Part shown: positions 53,930-63,500 of the stretch, piece after piece
Position numbering within the stretch: the stretch's first letter is position 1
Layout: every line of letters begins with the position of its first letter
From: Arthrobacter sp. U41
Lineage (GTDB): Bacteria; Actinomycetota; Actinomycetes; Actinomycetales; Micrococcaceae
Length of the DNA stretch: 64,000 bases
Reading direction: 5' to 3'
NCBI RefSeq assembly: GCF_001750145.1
Contig: NZ_CP015732.1
Span: forward strand, 4,030,001-4,094,000
The notes under the pieces: generated by a model
Database searches by the model: none
What the model was told of the DNA's origin: nothing
What the model saw: only the letters and a program-made list of their open reading frames with translations
Position numbers and translations under genes: made by a program

Positions 53930-55648
53930 GTGCCCAGAAGTACAGTGTCCAGCGGTACCGCGAGCCCCAGCAGAATGCGGGCCCGTGCAGTGCGCCGCGT
54001 TGCAGCGGGTTTCGGTGCCGTGCTCCTGCTGCTGCCGCTCGCCGCCTGCACCGGCACCCCCGCACCAGTGCCCGGGTCCGCGACTGCCTCGGCCAGTTCC
54101 ACCGATGCCGCCCCGGACGCCGTTTTCACCTTCGGCACCGCCTCGCAGCCGCTCGGTCTGGATCCCGCCGTCGTCTCCGACATTGAGTCCTACCGGATCA
54201 CCCGTCAGGTCCTGGAAGGGCTCGTCGGTGTCGACCAGACCACCGGGGAGCCCACGCCGCTGCTGGCCACCGAATGGACCACGGGCGACGAAGGCCGCGA
54301 CTACACCTTCCAGCTCCGCGAGAAGGTGACCTTCCACGACGGGACGGCCTTCGACGCCGCCGCCGTCTGCAGCAACTTCGACCGCTGGTTCAACTTCCCC
54401 GACACGCTGCGTCAGCAGGCCCCCGGGACCACCTTCAAGGGCGTTTTCAAGGCCCACGCCGATCAGGCGTCGCTCTCCATCTACAAGGGCTGCACCGCCC
54501 TGGCTCCGGACAACGTCAGGATCGAGCTCACCCAGCCCTTCACCGGGTTCCTGCAGGCGCTCACCCTGCCCGCCTTCGCCATGTCCTCGCCCCGGGCCCT
54601 TACGTCCCAAAACGCCGACCAGCTGAACCAGAGCCGCGACGGCCAGCCCGTCTCCGCCTACGGGCTGCACCCGGTGGGTACCGGCCCGTTCACCTTCAGC
54701 TCCTGGGACCCGGGCAGCATCACGCTCGCGAGCAACAAGGACTATTGGGGGGACAAAGGCCAGATCGGCACCATCAACTTCGTCACCTACGATCACACCC
54801 AGACCCGGATGCAGGCCCTGCTCGACGGCAAGATCGACGCCTACGACGCCGTTACCGTCGGCAACTTCGACCAGCTCGTGAAGCGCGGCCAGCAGATCAT
54901 CCAGCGGGATCCCTTCTCCGTCATGTATCTGGGGATGAACCAGGAAGTGCCCATCCTGCAGAACCTCAAGGTCCGCCAGGCCGTCGAAATGGCGCTGGAC
55001 AAGGACACCCTGATCCGCCGTTTCTTCATTGACAACACCGCGCAGGCCACGCAGTTCGTCCCGCCCAAGCTCAGCGGCTTCAACAACAACGCCCCGGCCC
55101 TGGGCCACAACCCGGCGAAGGCGAAAGAGCTGCTCATCGAGGCCGGCTACCAGGGCGAGGAGCTGAAGTTCTACTATCCGCTGAACGTCACCCGGCCGTA
55201 CCTGCCCACACCGGAAAAGGTTTACGCGGAAATCAGCAAGCAGCTCACCGCGGTCGGACTGAACATCAAGCCGGTGCCGGTCGAGTGGTCCGAGGGCTAC
55301 CTCCAGAAAGTCACCTCCCCCGGCGACCACGCACTGCATTTGCTGGGCTGGAACGGCTCCTACTCCGACCCGGACAACTTTGTGGGCCCGCTCTTCGGCG
55401 AAAACACCGGCGAATTCGGTTACCAGGACCCGCAGGTCTTCTCCAAAATCGCCCGGGCGCGCGGCCTGCCCGAGGGCAAGGAGCGGACTGAGCAGTACCA
55501 GACCATCAACGCACAGATCGCCGCTTCGGTCCCGGCCGTGCCGATCGCCTACCCGATCTCGGCGCTGGCCCTGTCGGACCGCGTACTGACGTACCCGGCG
55601 TCGCCGGTCCTGAATGAAGTTTTCACGAAGGTCGAGCTAAAGCCTTGA
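53930..55648 (+). CDS. ABC transporter substrate-binding lipoprotein (family 5, peptide/oligopeptide type)
   Basis: 572 residues from GTG 53930. An ATG 15 codons in is an alternative. The signal has an Arg-rich start and lipobox LAAC. The family 5 binding fold shows QPLGLDPAVVSDIESYRITR, EGLVGVD, the duplication VTFHDGTAFDAAAV, and LRQAVEMALDK-like VRQAVEMALDKDTLIRRF. It should bind peptides or similar solutes. No permease or ATPase genes are adjacent, so it serves a transporter encoded elsewhere. Confidence 0.9.
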   Translation: MPRSTVSSGTASPSRMRARAVRRVAAGFGAVLLLLPLAACTGTPAPVPGSATASASSTDAAPDAVFTFGTASQPLGLDPAVVSDIESYRITRQVLEGLVGVDQTTGEPTPLLATEWTTGDEGRDYTFQLREKVTFHDGTAFDAAAVCSNFDRWFNFPDTLRQQAPGTTFKGVFKAHADQASLSIYKGCTALAPDNVRIELTQPFTGFLQALTLPAFAMSSPRALTSQNADQLNQSRDGQPVSAYGLHPVGTGPFTFSSWDPGSITLASNKDYWGDKGQIGTINFVTYDHTQTRMQALLDGKIDAYDAVTVGNFDQLVKRGQQIIQRDPFSVMYLGMNQEVPILQNLKVRQAVEMALDKDTLIRRFFIDNTAQATQFVPPKLSGFNNNAPALGHNPAKAKELLIEAGYQGEELKFYYPLNVTRPYLPTPEKVYAEISKQLTAVGLNIKPVPVEWSEGYLQKVTSPGDHALHLLGWNGSYSDPDNFVGPLFGENTGEFGYQDPQVFSKIARARGLPEGKERTEQYQTINAQIAASVPAVPIAYPISALALSDRVLTYPASPVLNEVFTKVELKP

Positions 55649-55726
55649 CGGGCGGACCCAATTTCAGTATGAGGCCGGTGCGGGGATATTCTGTGACAGC
55701 CAGACCCGCTGCTATCGGAGACTGAT

Positions 55727-57232
55727 GTGACTTTCATTTCCAAGACCCAACATGCCGACGTCGTCCTGATTGGCGGAGGCATCATGAGCGCCACGCTGGG
55801 CGCTTTCCTCAAGCAGCTCGAGCCGAACTGGACCATTTCACTGTTCGAGAAGCTCGAGGAGCCGGGTCTGGAAAGCTCCGGCCCCTGGAACAACGCCGGC
55901 ACCGGCCATGCCGCACTGTGTGAGCTTAATTACTCTCCCGCTGCCAAAGACGGCTCCGTGGACCCCGCCAAAGCAATCCTCATCAACGAGCAGTTCCAGC
56001 TGTCCCGCCAGTTCTGGTCCCACCTCGTCACGAACGGCATGATCGGATCCCCCAAGGGTTTCATCAACACCGTCCCGCACATGAGCTTCGTGATCGGCGA
56101 GGACAACTCCAGGTTTCTGCGCACCCGCTATGAGGCGCTCAAGCCGAACCCGCTGTTCCGCTCGATGGAGTATTCCGAGGACCACGCCCAGATCGCCAAG
56201 TGGGCCCCCCTGATCGTCAAGGGCCGCGACCCGAAGCAGCACATCGCCGCCACGCGCGCCGCGGAAGGCACCGACGTCGACTTCGGTGCGCTGACCCGGG
56301 AACTGACCACCTACCTCGGGAACAACGGCGTGGAGGTCAACTACGGCCACGATGTCTCCGGCATCAAGCGCGCGTCCGACGGCGGCTGGGACCTTTCGCT
56401 CAAGCACCCCGAGTCCGGCGAGCACGGCTCGATCCACGCGAAGTTCGTCTTCGTGGGCGCCGGCGGCGGGGCCCTGCACCTGTTGCAGGCCTCCGGCATT
56501 CCGGAAAGCAAGGGCTACGGCGGATTCCCGGTCTCCGGCCAGTTCTTCCGCTGCACCGACGAGAAGATCGCTGCCCAGCACAGCGCCAAGGTCTACGGCC
56601 AGGCGTCCGTCGGCGCCCCGCCCATGTCCGTCCCGCACCTGGACACCCGGTTCGTCAACGGCAAGCGATCCCTGCTGTTCGGCCCGTACGCCGGCTTCTC
56701 CACAAACTTCCTGAAGAACGGCTCGTACTTGGACCTGCCGCGTTCCATCCGGCCCTCGAACATCATCCCGATGCTGGCCGTTGCCAAGGACAACATGGAC
56801 CTGACCGCCTACCTGGTCAAGGAAGTCGCCAAGCGCCACGGCGCCAAGGTCGAGGCCCTGCGCGAGTACTACCCCGCGGCGACAGACGGCGACTGGGAAC
56901 TCATCACCGCCGGCCAGCGTGTACAGATCATCAAGAAGGATCCGAAGAAGGGCGGAGTGCTGCAGTTCGGCACCGAGGTCATCGCCGGCCGCGACGGATC
57001 CATCGGCGCCCTGCTGGGCGCGTCCCCGGGCGCGTCCACGGCCGTGCCGATCATGATCGAGCTGCTGCAGAAGTCCTTCCCCAAGCAGTTCAAGGGCTGG
57101 CAGCCCAGGTTCCAGGAGATGATGCCCGGCTATGGCGTCAAACTCAACGAGAACCCGGACCTCGCCGCCCGGCTCGAGACCGACACGGCCAAGGCACTGC
57201 AGCTGGAACCGGTCAACGCCGCGCGCAACTGA
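55727..57232 (+). CDS. mqo: Malate:quinone oxidoreductase
   Basis: 501 residues starting at GTG 55727, with GGAGACTGAT upstream. This membrane-associated flavoenzyme oxidises malate to oxaloacetate and reduces quinone in the TCA cycle. Features are the FAD-binding [17 protein letters not shown] at the N terminus, [30 protein letters not shown] and [19 protein letters not shown]. It is typical of Corynebacterineae and Micrococcaceae, which often use Mqo instead of, or alongside, malate dehydrogenase. Confidence 0.96.
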   Translation: MTFISKTQHADVVLIGGGIMSATLGAFLKQLEPNWTISLFEKLEEPGLESSGPWNNAGTGHAALCELNYSPAAKDGSVDPAKAILINEQFQLSRQFWSHLVTNGMIGSPKGFINTVPHMSFVIGEDNSRFLRTRYEALKPNPLFRSMEYSEDHAQIAKWAPLIVKGRDPKQHIAATRAAEGTDVDFGALTRELTTYLGNNGVEVNYGHDVSGIKRASDGGWDLSLKHPESGEHGSIHAKFVFVGAGGGALHLLQASGIPESKGYGGFPVSGQFFRCTDEKIAAQHSAKVYGQASVGAPPMSVPHLDTRFVNGKRSLLFGPYAGFSTNFLKNGSYLDLPRSIRPSNIIPMLAVAKDNMDLTAYLVKEVAKRHGAKVEALREYYPAATDGDWELITAGQRVQIIKKDPKKGGVLQFGTEVIAGRDGSIGALLGASPGASTAVPIMIELLQKSFPKQFKGWQPRFQEMMPGYGVKLNENPDLAARLETDTAKALQLEPVNAARN

Positions 57233-57303
57233 CGCACTGCTCCGGGTTGCGGTCGGTTTGATCCCTTTCAAGTACTTCCGTCGACCCATCAGGAGATCAT
57301 GAG

Positions 57304-60300
57304 ATGTTCCGGCTCGCAAAGCTCTCACTGGCCAACCGGGCCCTGATCGCGCTGGTGACCGTCTTCGCGTCGGTCTTCGGCGTGATCACGATGTCCTCAC
57401 TCAAGCAGGAGCTCATCCCGTCCATTGAGTTCCCGCAGATTACGGTCCTCACGTCGATGCCGGGCGCCTCCCCCGAAGTCGTGGACAAACAGATCAGCAG
57501 CCCGCTGGAGACGGCGCTCAAGGGCGTGGAAGGGCTGGAGTCGACGTCGTCCACCTCACGCAACGGCGTCTCACAGATCAGCATGGTGTTCACCTACGGT
57601 TCGAACCTGGACCGCGCCCGGAACCAGATCGACCGCGCCATCTCCAACGCCAAAAGGTCGCTGCCGGACGATGTCCAGCCCCAGGCGATCGCCGGAAGCA
57701 TCAGCGATTTCCCGATCGTGTTCCTTGCTGTCTCCTCGGACAAGCCGCTCAGCGAACTGAACGCCGACCTTGCCCGGCTCACGGTCCCGCGGCTGCAGAA
57801 GCTCGACGGCGTCCGCGGCGCCGAGGTGACCGGCGGAGCCACCCAGCACATCAAGATCCTCCCCCGCCCCGAGGCCATGGCGGCCTCCGGCGCGAGCATC
57901 CAGTCCATCAGCGAGGCCCTGAAGAACAACGGGGCGCTCGTTCCGGCCGGCACCCTCGAGGAGCAAGGCAAGACGCTGTCGCTGCAGATCGGCAGCCCCG
58001 TTGATTCACTCGATGCCATCAAGGCGCTGCCGCTGGGCGGCGCCAAAAACGCTGCGACCATCGGCAGCGTGGCGGACGTCAGCATCACCGAGGACGCCCG
58101 CACCTCGATCACCCGGACCAACGGGGAGGAAACCCTGGCCCTGTCCGTCACCAAGAAGCCCGAAGGTGACACCGTGGGCATCTCCAACGCGGTGAAGGAC
58201 TCCATCCCCCAGCTTGAGGCCGAGCTCGGCTCCAGTGCCAGCTTCACACCGATCTTCGACCAGGCACCGTTCATCGAGAAGTCCATCAAGGACCTCACCA
58301 CAGAGGGCCTGCTGGGCCTGGGCTTCGCCGTCGCGGTGATCCTGGTTTTCCTGATGTCCGTCCGCGCCACCCTGGTCACGGCCGTCTCCATCCCCTTGTC
58401 GCTGCTCATCACGTTCATCGGGCTTTCAGCCACCGGCTACTCGCTGAACATCCTCACCCTTGGCGCGCTCACCATCGCGATCGGCCGCGTGGTGGACGAC
58501 TCGATTGTGGTGATCGAGAACATCAAGCGCCACCTGAGCTACGGGGAGGCGAAGATCACCGCGATCCAGACGTCCATCCGGGAGGTCGCCGGCGCCATCA
58601 CGGCCTCGACCCTCACCACCGTGGCCGTCTTCCTGCCGATCGCCTTCGTGGCCGGCCTGGCCGGCGAGCTGTTCCGGCCGTTCGCGCTGACCGTCACCAT
58701 CGCCCTGCTGTCCTCGCTGCTGGTCTCCCTGACCATCGTGCCCGTGCTGGCGTACTGGTTCCTGCGAAACCCCGCCGACAAGGCGGGCACAGCCCGGGAA
58801 GCCACAGCCCGGGAGATCGCGGCGAAGGCCCACGAGGCGGAGCAGCGCACCGTCCTGCAGCGCGGCTACCTCCCGGTCCTGACCAAGACCCAAAAGCACC
58901 CGGTGGTGACCCTGATCGCGGCCGCGCTGGTCCTGGGCGGCACCGCCGCCATGACCCCGCTGCTGGCCACCGACCTGCTGGGCAACTCCGGCGAAAACAG
59001 CATGACCGTCCGGCAGGCGCTCCCGGCCGGCACCAGCCTGGCCGAGGCCAACGCCTCGGCCATCAGGGTCGAGGACGTCCTGCGCGAGATCGACGGCGTC
59101 AAGGACGTCCAGGTCACCACCGGCAACGCCCAGACCGGCTTCTCCGCGCTGCTCTCGGCCGGGGCCTCGAACTCCAGCTTCACTGTCGTGACGGTGGAAA
59201 AGGCGAACCAGGGCAAACTCAAGGAGACCGTCCGCAGCGCGCTTGCCGGGATCCCTGATTCCGGCAAGCTCACCGTGGGCTCGCAGCAGGGCGGCTTCGG
59301 CACGTCCTCGACGGTGGACATCACACTCAAAGCTGCCACCACCGCCGATCTCCGGACCGCGAGCGACACCATGGTGGCGGCCATGGAGGGCGTGCCCGGT
59401 TCCTCCGAGGTGGCGACCAACCTCGCCGCCAGCCAGCCGGTGGTACAGGTCAAGGTGGACCGGGCCAAAGCCGTCGCCGCAGGTCTGAGCGAGGAGCAGG
59501 TGGCCGGCGTGCTTGCCTCAACCATCAGCCCCATCCCGGCCGGAACCGTGCGGATCGACACCAACGACTACCCGGTCCGCATCGGCGAAGGCACCCGCTT
59601 CACCAGCATCGACGCCGTCCGGCAGACCCCCCTGCCGACGTCGGCAGGTCCCGTGCCGCTGGCCAGCGTCGCCTCCGTCGAGCAGGTCGACGTTCCCGTC
59701 TCGATCACCGCCAGCAACGGCCAGCGGACCGCGCGCGTGTCCGTTACGCCGTCGGGCGCCAACCTCGGCGCGGTCAGCACCGAAGTTCAGGCCCGGCTCA
59801 AGACCGTCCAGCTGCCGGCGGGCGTCACGGCGGAGATCGGCGGCGCCACGACGCAGCAGGCCGAGTCCTTCGCCCAGCTCGGCCTGGCTCTCCTGGCTGC
59901 CATCGCGATCGTGTATGTGATCATGGTGGCCGCGTTCAAGTCGCTCATCCAGCCGCTGATCCTGCTGGTCTCGGTGCCGTTCGCGGCCACCGGTGCCATC
60001 GGGCTGCTGCTGGTCACCGGCGTGCCGCTGGGCCTGCCCTCACTGATCGGCATGCTGATGCTGGTGGGCATCGTGGTGACGAACGCCATTGTGCTGATCG
60101 ACCTCATCAACCAGTACCGCCAGCCGCGGAACGGCGAACCGGGGATGACCGTGGCCGACGCGATCACCCACGGCGCCCGCCAGCGGCTCCGGCCGATCCT
60201 GATGACGGCGCTGGCCACCGTGTTCGCGCTGACGCCGATGGCCCTGGGCCTGACCGGCGGCGGCGGCTTCATCTCGCAGCCGCTCGCCATCGTGGTGATC

Positions 60301-60540
60301 GGCGGCCTGATCTCCTCCACCGCCCTCACCCTGGTCCTGGTTCCGGTCCTGTACCGCCTCGTGGAGGGACGGCGCGAGCCGAAGGCCCTGGCGAAGGCCG
60401 CCTTGGCTGGCGGTGTTGAGGCCGGTGCCGGTCCGATTTCCGCCCCTTCCCGTGGCCGCCGGGCCGCGCCCGGGGCCGTCCCCGACGACTTCCCGGATGA
60501 CGTTCCCGACGACGCACGGGTCCCCTCGGGCTCGCACTAG
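57304..60540 (+). CDS. RND-family efflux permease (HAE1/AcrB-like)
   Basis: 1078 residues. It starts with a membrane helix after MFRLAKLSLANRALIALVTV. Two large extracytoplasmic regions and two helix bundles follow, the RND duplication. VVDDSIVVIENIKRHL is the helix 4 signature with acidic relay residues, and LVGIVVTNAIVLIDLINQYR is the second copy. The C-terminal tail is acidic and Pro-rich. It resembles HAE1-type exporters of Gram-positives such as Bacillus SwrC. No membrane-fusion or outer-membrane partner is encoded nearby, as expected for a monoderm. Substrate unknown. Confidence 0.92.
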   Translation: MFRLAKLSLANRALIALVTVFASVFGVITMSSLKQELIPSIEFPQITVLTSMPGASPEVVDKQISSPLETALKGVEGLESTSSTSRNGVSQISMVFTYGSNLDRARNQIDRAISNAKRSLPDDVQPQAIAGSISDFPIVFLAVSSDKPLSELNADLARLTVPRLQKLDGVRGAEVTGGATQHIKILPRPEAMAASGASIQSISEALKNNGALVPAGTLEEQGKTLSLQIGSPVDSLDAIKALPLGGAKNAATIGSVADVSITEDARTSITRTNGEETLALSVTKKPEGDTVGISNAVKDSIPQLEAELGSSASFTPIFDQAPFIEKSIKDLTTEGLLGLGFAVAVILVFLMSVRATLVTAVSIPLSLLITFIGLSATGYSLNILTLGALTIAIGRVVDDSIVVIENIKRHLSYGEAKITAIQTSIREVAGAITASTLTTVAVFLPIAFVAGLAGELFRPFALTVTIALLSSLLVSLTIVPVLAYWFLRNPADKAGTAREATAREIAAKAHEAEQRTVLQRGYLPVLTKTQKHPVVTLIAAALVLGGTAAMTPLLATDLLGNSGENSMTVRQALPAGTSLAEANASAIRVEDVLREIDGVKDVQVTTGNAQTGFSALLSAGASNSSFTVVTVEKANQGKLKETVRSALAGIPDSGKLTVGSQQGGFGTSSTVDITLKAATTADLRTASDTMVAAMEGVPGSSEVATNLAASQPVVQVKVDRAKAVAAGLSEEQVAGVLASTISPIPAGTVRIDTNDYPVRIGEGTRFTSIDAVRQTPLPTSAGPVPLASVASVEQVDVPVSITASNGQRTARVSVTPSGANLGAVSTEVQARLKTVQLPAGVTAEIGGATTQQAESFAQLGLALLAAIAIVYVIMVAAFKSLIQPLILLVSVPFAATGAIGLLLVTGVPLGLPSLIGMLMLVGIVVTNAIVLIDLINQYRQPRNGEPGMTVADAITHGARQRLRPILMTALATVFALTPMALGLTGGGGFISQPLAIVVIGGLISSTALTLVLVPVLYRLVEGRREPKALAKAALAGGVEAGAGPISAPSRGRRAAPGAVPDDFPDDVPDDARVPSGSH

Positions 60541-60564
60541 CAGCCGCTGATCCCGCGGCACCCC

Positions 60565-63500
60565 TCAGATCCGGACGGCCTTGTGGCGGCGAGGAGAGTG
60601 GGCACCGTGGGCCGCCCTGGCCGGTGTCAGGGACCTTCCGGCGGTTGCCGGCAGCGCCCGGTGGCGGGGCCCGCTGGGGAGAGGTGCCGGGCGCCGGTCA
60701 CGCTGCGGATGGCTCACTTCGCGGGCCGGGTTGCCGACGTAGGTGGTGTTTTCCGGGACGTCTTCGCCCTTCATCAGAAACGCGTCGGCCTCAAGGGTCG
60801 AGCCGTCTCCCATCGTCACCCCGTAGTGGACGAAGGCTTCCACGCCTACGGTGCAGCGGTTCCCGAGAACAATACGGCCGGATTTGAAGGTTCCGTCCTC
60901 CAGGGAATGGCCCTGGATCACGGTTCCTTCATTGAGCGCACAGTCATCACCGATGCTCACGAGTGTTTTCTCCGGTATGCCGCAGCCTGCATCGTAGAGC
61001 CGTTTGCCGACTTTGACGCCCAGTAATCTCATGAACCCGGACTTGAACGGGGTCCCTCCGAAGGGCGCTCCGGTCAACAGCTTCCAGAGCCGTTCGTGCT
61101 TCCAGAAGTAGTGGTCGTAGATGGAACAGTATTCGGGCTTCAGGCTGCGGAAACCCATCACGGAACGCTCCACCAGGATGGAGAAAAAGGTGCTGAACAG
61201 CATAAAGCCGAGCATTGTGCCGGAAATCGCCAGCACCCCGATGTAGCCGTGCGCCGAAACGGCAACAGCGCCGCTGAGCGTGGCCGTATAGATCATGAAC
61301 CAGCGGATGGTCAGGAACAGCGCCATGCTCCGGATGTTGTACCGGTTCTTCGCCGGGAGGAGCCTGTTTTTCGCCTCCTCCAGCTTGTCCTCGCTGAACT
61401 GCGCGTCGCGCTGCACGGAGCGGGGAATTTCGAAGGGGGGTGAGCCCAGCAGGCCCACGTCCGACCGGACGGGCCCGTCGATCGGGACCATCACCTTGGT
61501 GCCCAGGAGGCAGTTCTCCCCGACCCGGGCGCCAATCGGGAAGGTGATGTCGTTGCCCAGGAAGTTGCGGCCGGCCACGCTGACCCGTGAGAGGCGGAAC
61601 GAGGTGCTCGAGAAGTCTGCGTTCATCATGTTCAGACCGTCTGAGGCCATGGTTCCCGATCCGACGGTGCTCAGGAACGGCGACTCGTGGGCCACGGCCG
61701 GACCGAAGTTCGATCCGGTCTGCACCACCTTGCCCAGGTCATAGCCCAGGGCCTGCAGGTAGTGCACGATGTAGGAGCTGTCGCCGAAGAGGTTCTTGTA
61801 CACGCCGGCGTTGGAGATCCCCGCCATCATCCGCTGGAGCGAATAGTGCACCCCGTACAGCGGGTAGACCTTGTCCGGGGTGAGGAAAAGGTTCAGCAGG
61901 CGCGGGACGCTAAGGACAAAGATGAGGCCGCCGATCAGCCCGGCGATGAACAGCACCAGAGTCACGAGCGCTGTATCGACAAAGAACTCAAGGGCACCTA
62001 ACTGCAGATGTCCGGTCTCCAGGTAGGACGGCAGGAACGAGGCCAGCCCCAGGACGAAGACCGGGACGACCAGGACAAGGCGGTTGAACAACTGGAGCAG
62101 GCTGAAGATGACGCGCCTGCGCGTGCTGCAGTTCGCTTCGGGAACCCGCCGGAATTGGGTACTCGTGCGTTCAGCGGGGGAACCATGCCAGCTTTCTCCG
62201 TCGGGGACGGCCTGGTTTGTCTGCAGGGCCGAGGCATGTCCCAACTGGCTGTCATCCCCCATCGACGTGCCGATGTCGAAAGTGGTCTTCTCCGAGACAA
62301 GAACGTTCCGGCCGAACGTCACCGGACCCTTCTCGAGGACACCCGGGCGCGCCCGGTAGCAGAGGAAGAAGGAGTTCTTATGGATGACGGTGTTCTCGCC
62401 GATGGTGAGCAGGTCCGTGCACACCGGCACTGTCCGGGAGAAGATCACCACACCCTTTCCGATTTTTGCCCCCAGCATCCGCAGGTACACCACGTAGAGC
62501 GGTGAGCCCGCAAACAGCACGAGCGGGTTAGCCCGCGTCAGGGTCTTGACTGCCCAGAACCGGACGTAGTCCAGGCTCCATATTTGAATCAGCCCCGGCT
62601 TCCACCGCCCCACCAGGACCCATTTCGCGAGGACCGGGGTCAGGGAAAGCACCACGAAGGTGGCGGCGCCGAAGCCCACGGACCGCAGCCACATGTCAAT
62701 GGGCGAGGTTCCCCCGGACGCCCATAAGAAGCCGAAAACCAGCAGCCAGGCGGCATACATCGTGTAGCCCAGGAAGACCAGCAACTGGATGGTCCCGCAG
62801 AGAAAGTACTGGAAGGAGCTGGCACGGGGCAGTGATGGCGGGGGCACCAGGTCAGCCGACGGCCCCGCCGGTACCAGTTCAGCTTCAATGCCCCTGGCTT
62901 CGAGACACTCGGCAAGCTGCCGCACCGTTGGGTGCTTGTAGACGTCCTGCATGGCCGCTGACGGCAGCCCGGTTTCTTTTCTGACACGGGCGCAGAAATG
63001 GGCCATCAGCAACGAGTCGGCGCCCAGGTCGTTGAAGAAATGCGCGTCCGTGGACACTTTCTCCAGTCCCAGCACGGCACCCAACTGCTCCGCCAGGGCC
63101 TTCTCGGACTCCGTGGCCGGGGCGGTGTAGGACCCGTTGCCCGCCAGGCTCAGCCTGTGCGTCGGCTGGGGTAAACGCTTCCGGTCCACTTTTCCGCTGG
63201 CCATCATGGGCATGGACTCAAGCTGTTCGAAATAGCCCGGAACCATATATCCTGGAAGCCGGGTGCGGAGCATCTGGCGGATTTCACGGGCATCGATGCT
63301 CACTACGTCCTTGCGGAGGGTGTAGTAGGCGGCCAGTTCGACCGATCCGCGCTCCGGCTCAAAGGTCTGAACCACTGCCTGCGCGATCCCCGGAAGCTGC
63401 AGCAGGAACGACTCAATTTCGGTCAGTTCGATACGGTACCCGCGTATTTTGACTTGTGTGTCGATCCGCCCGAAGTACTCGATCTCCCCCGCCGCATTGA

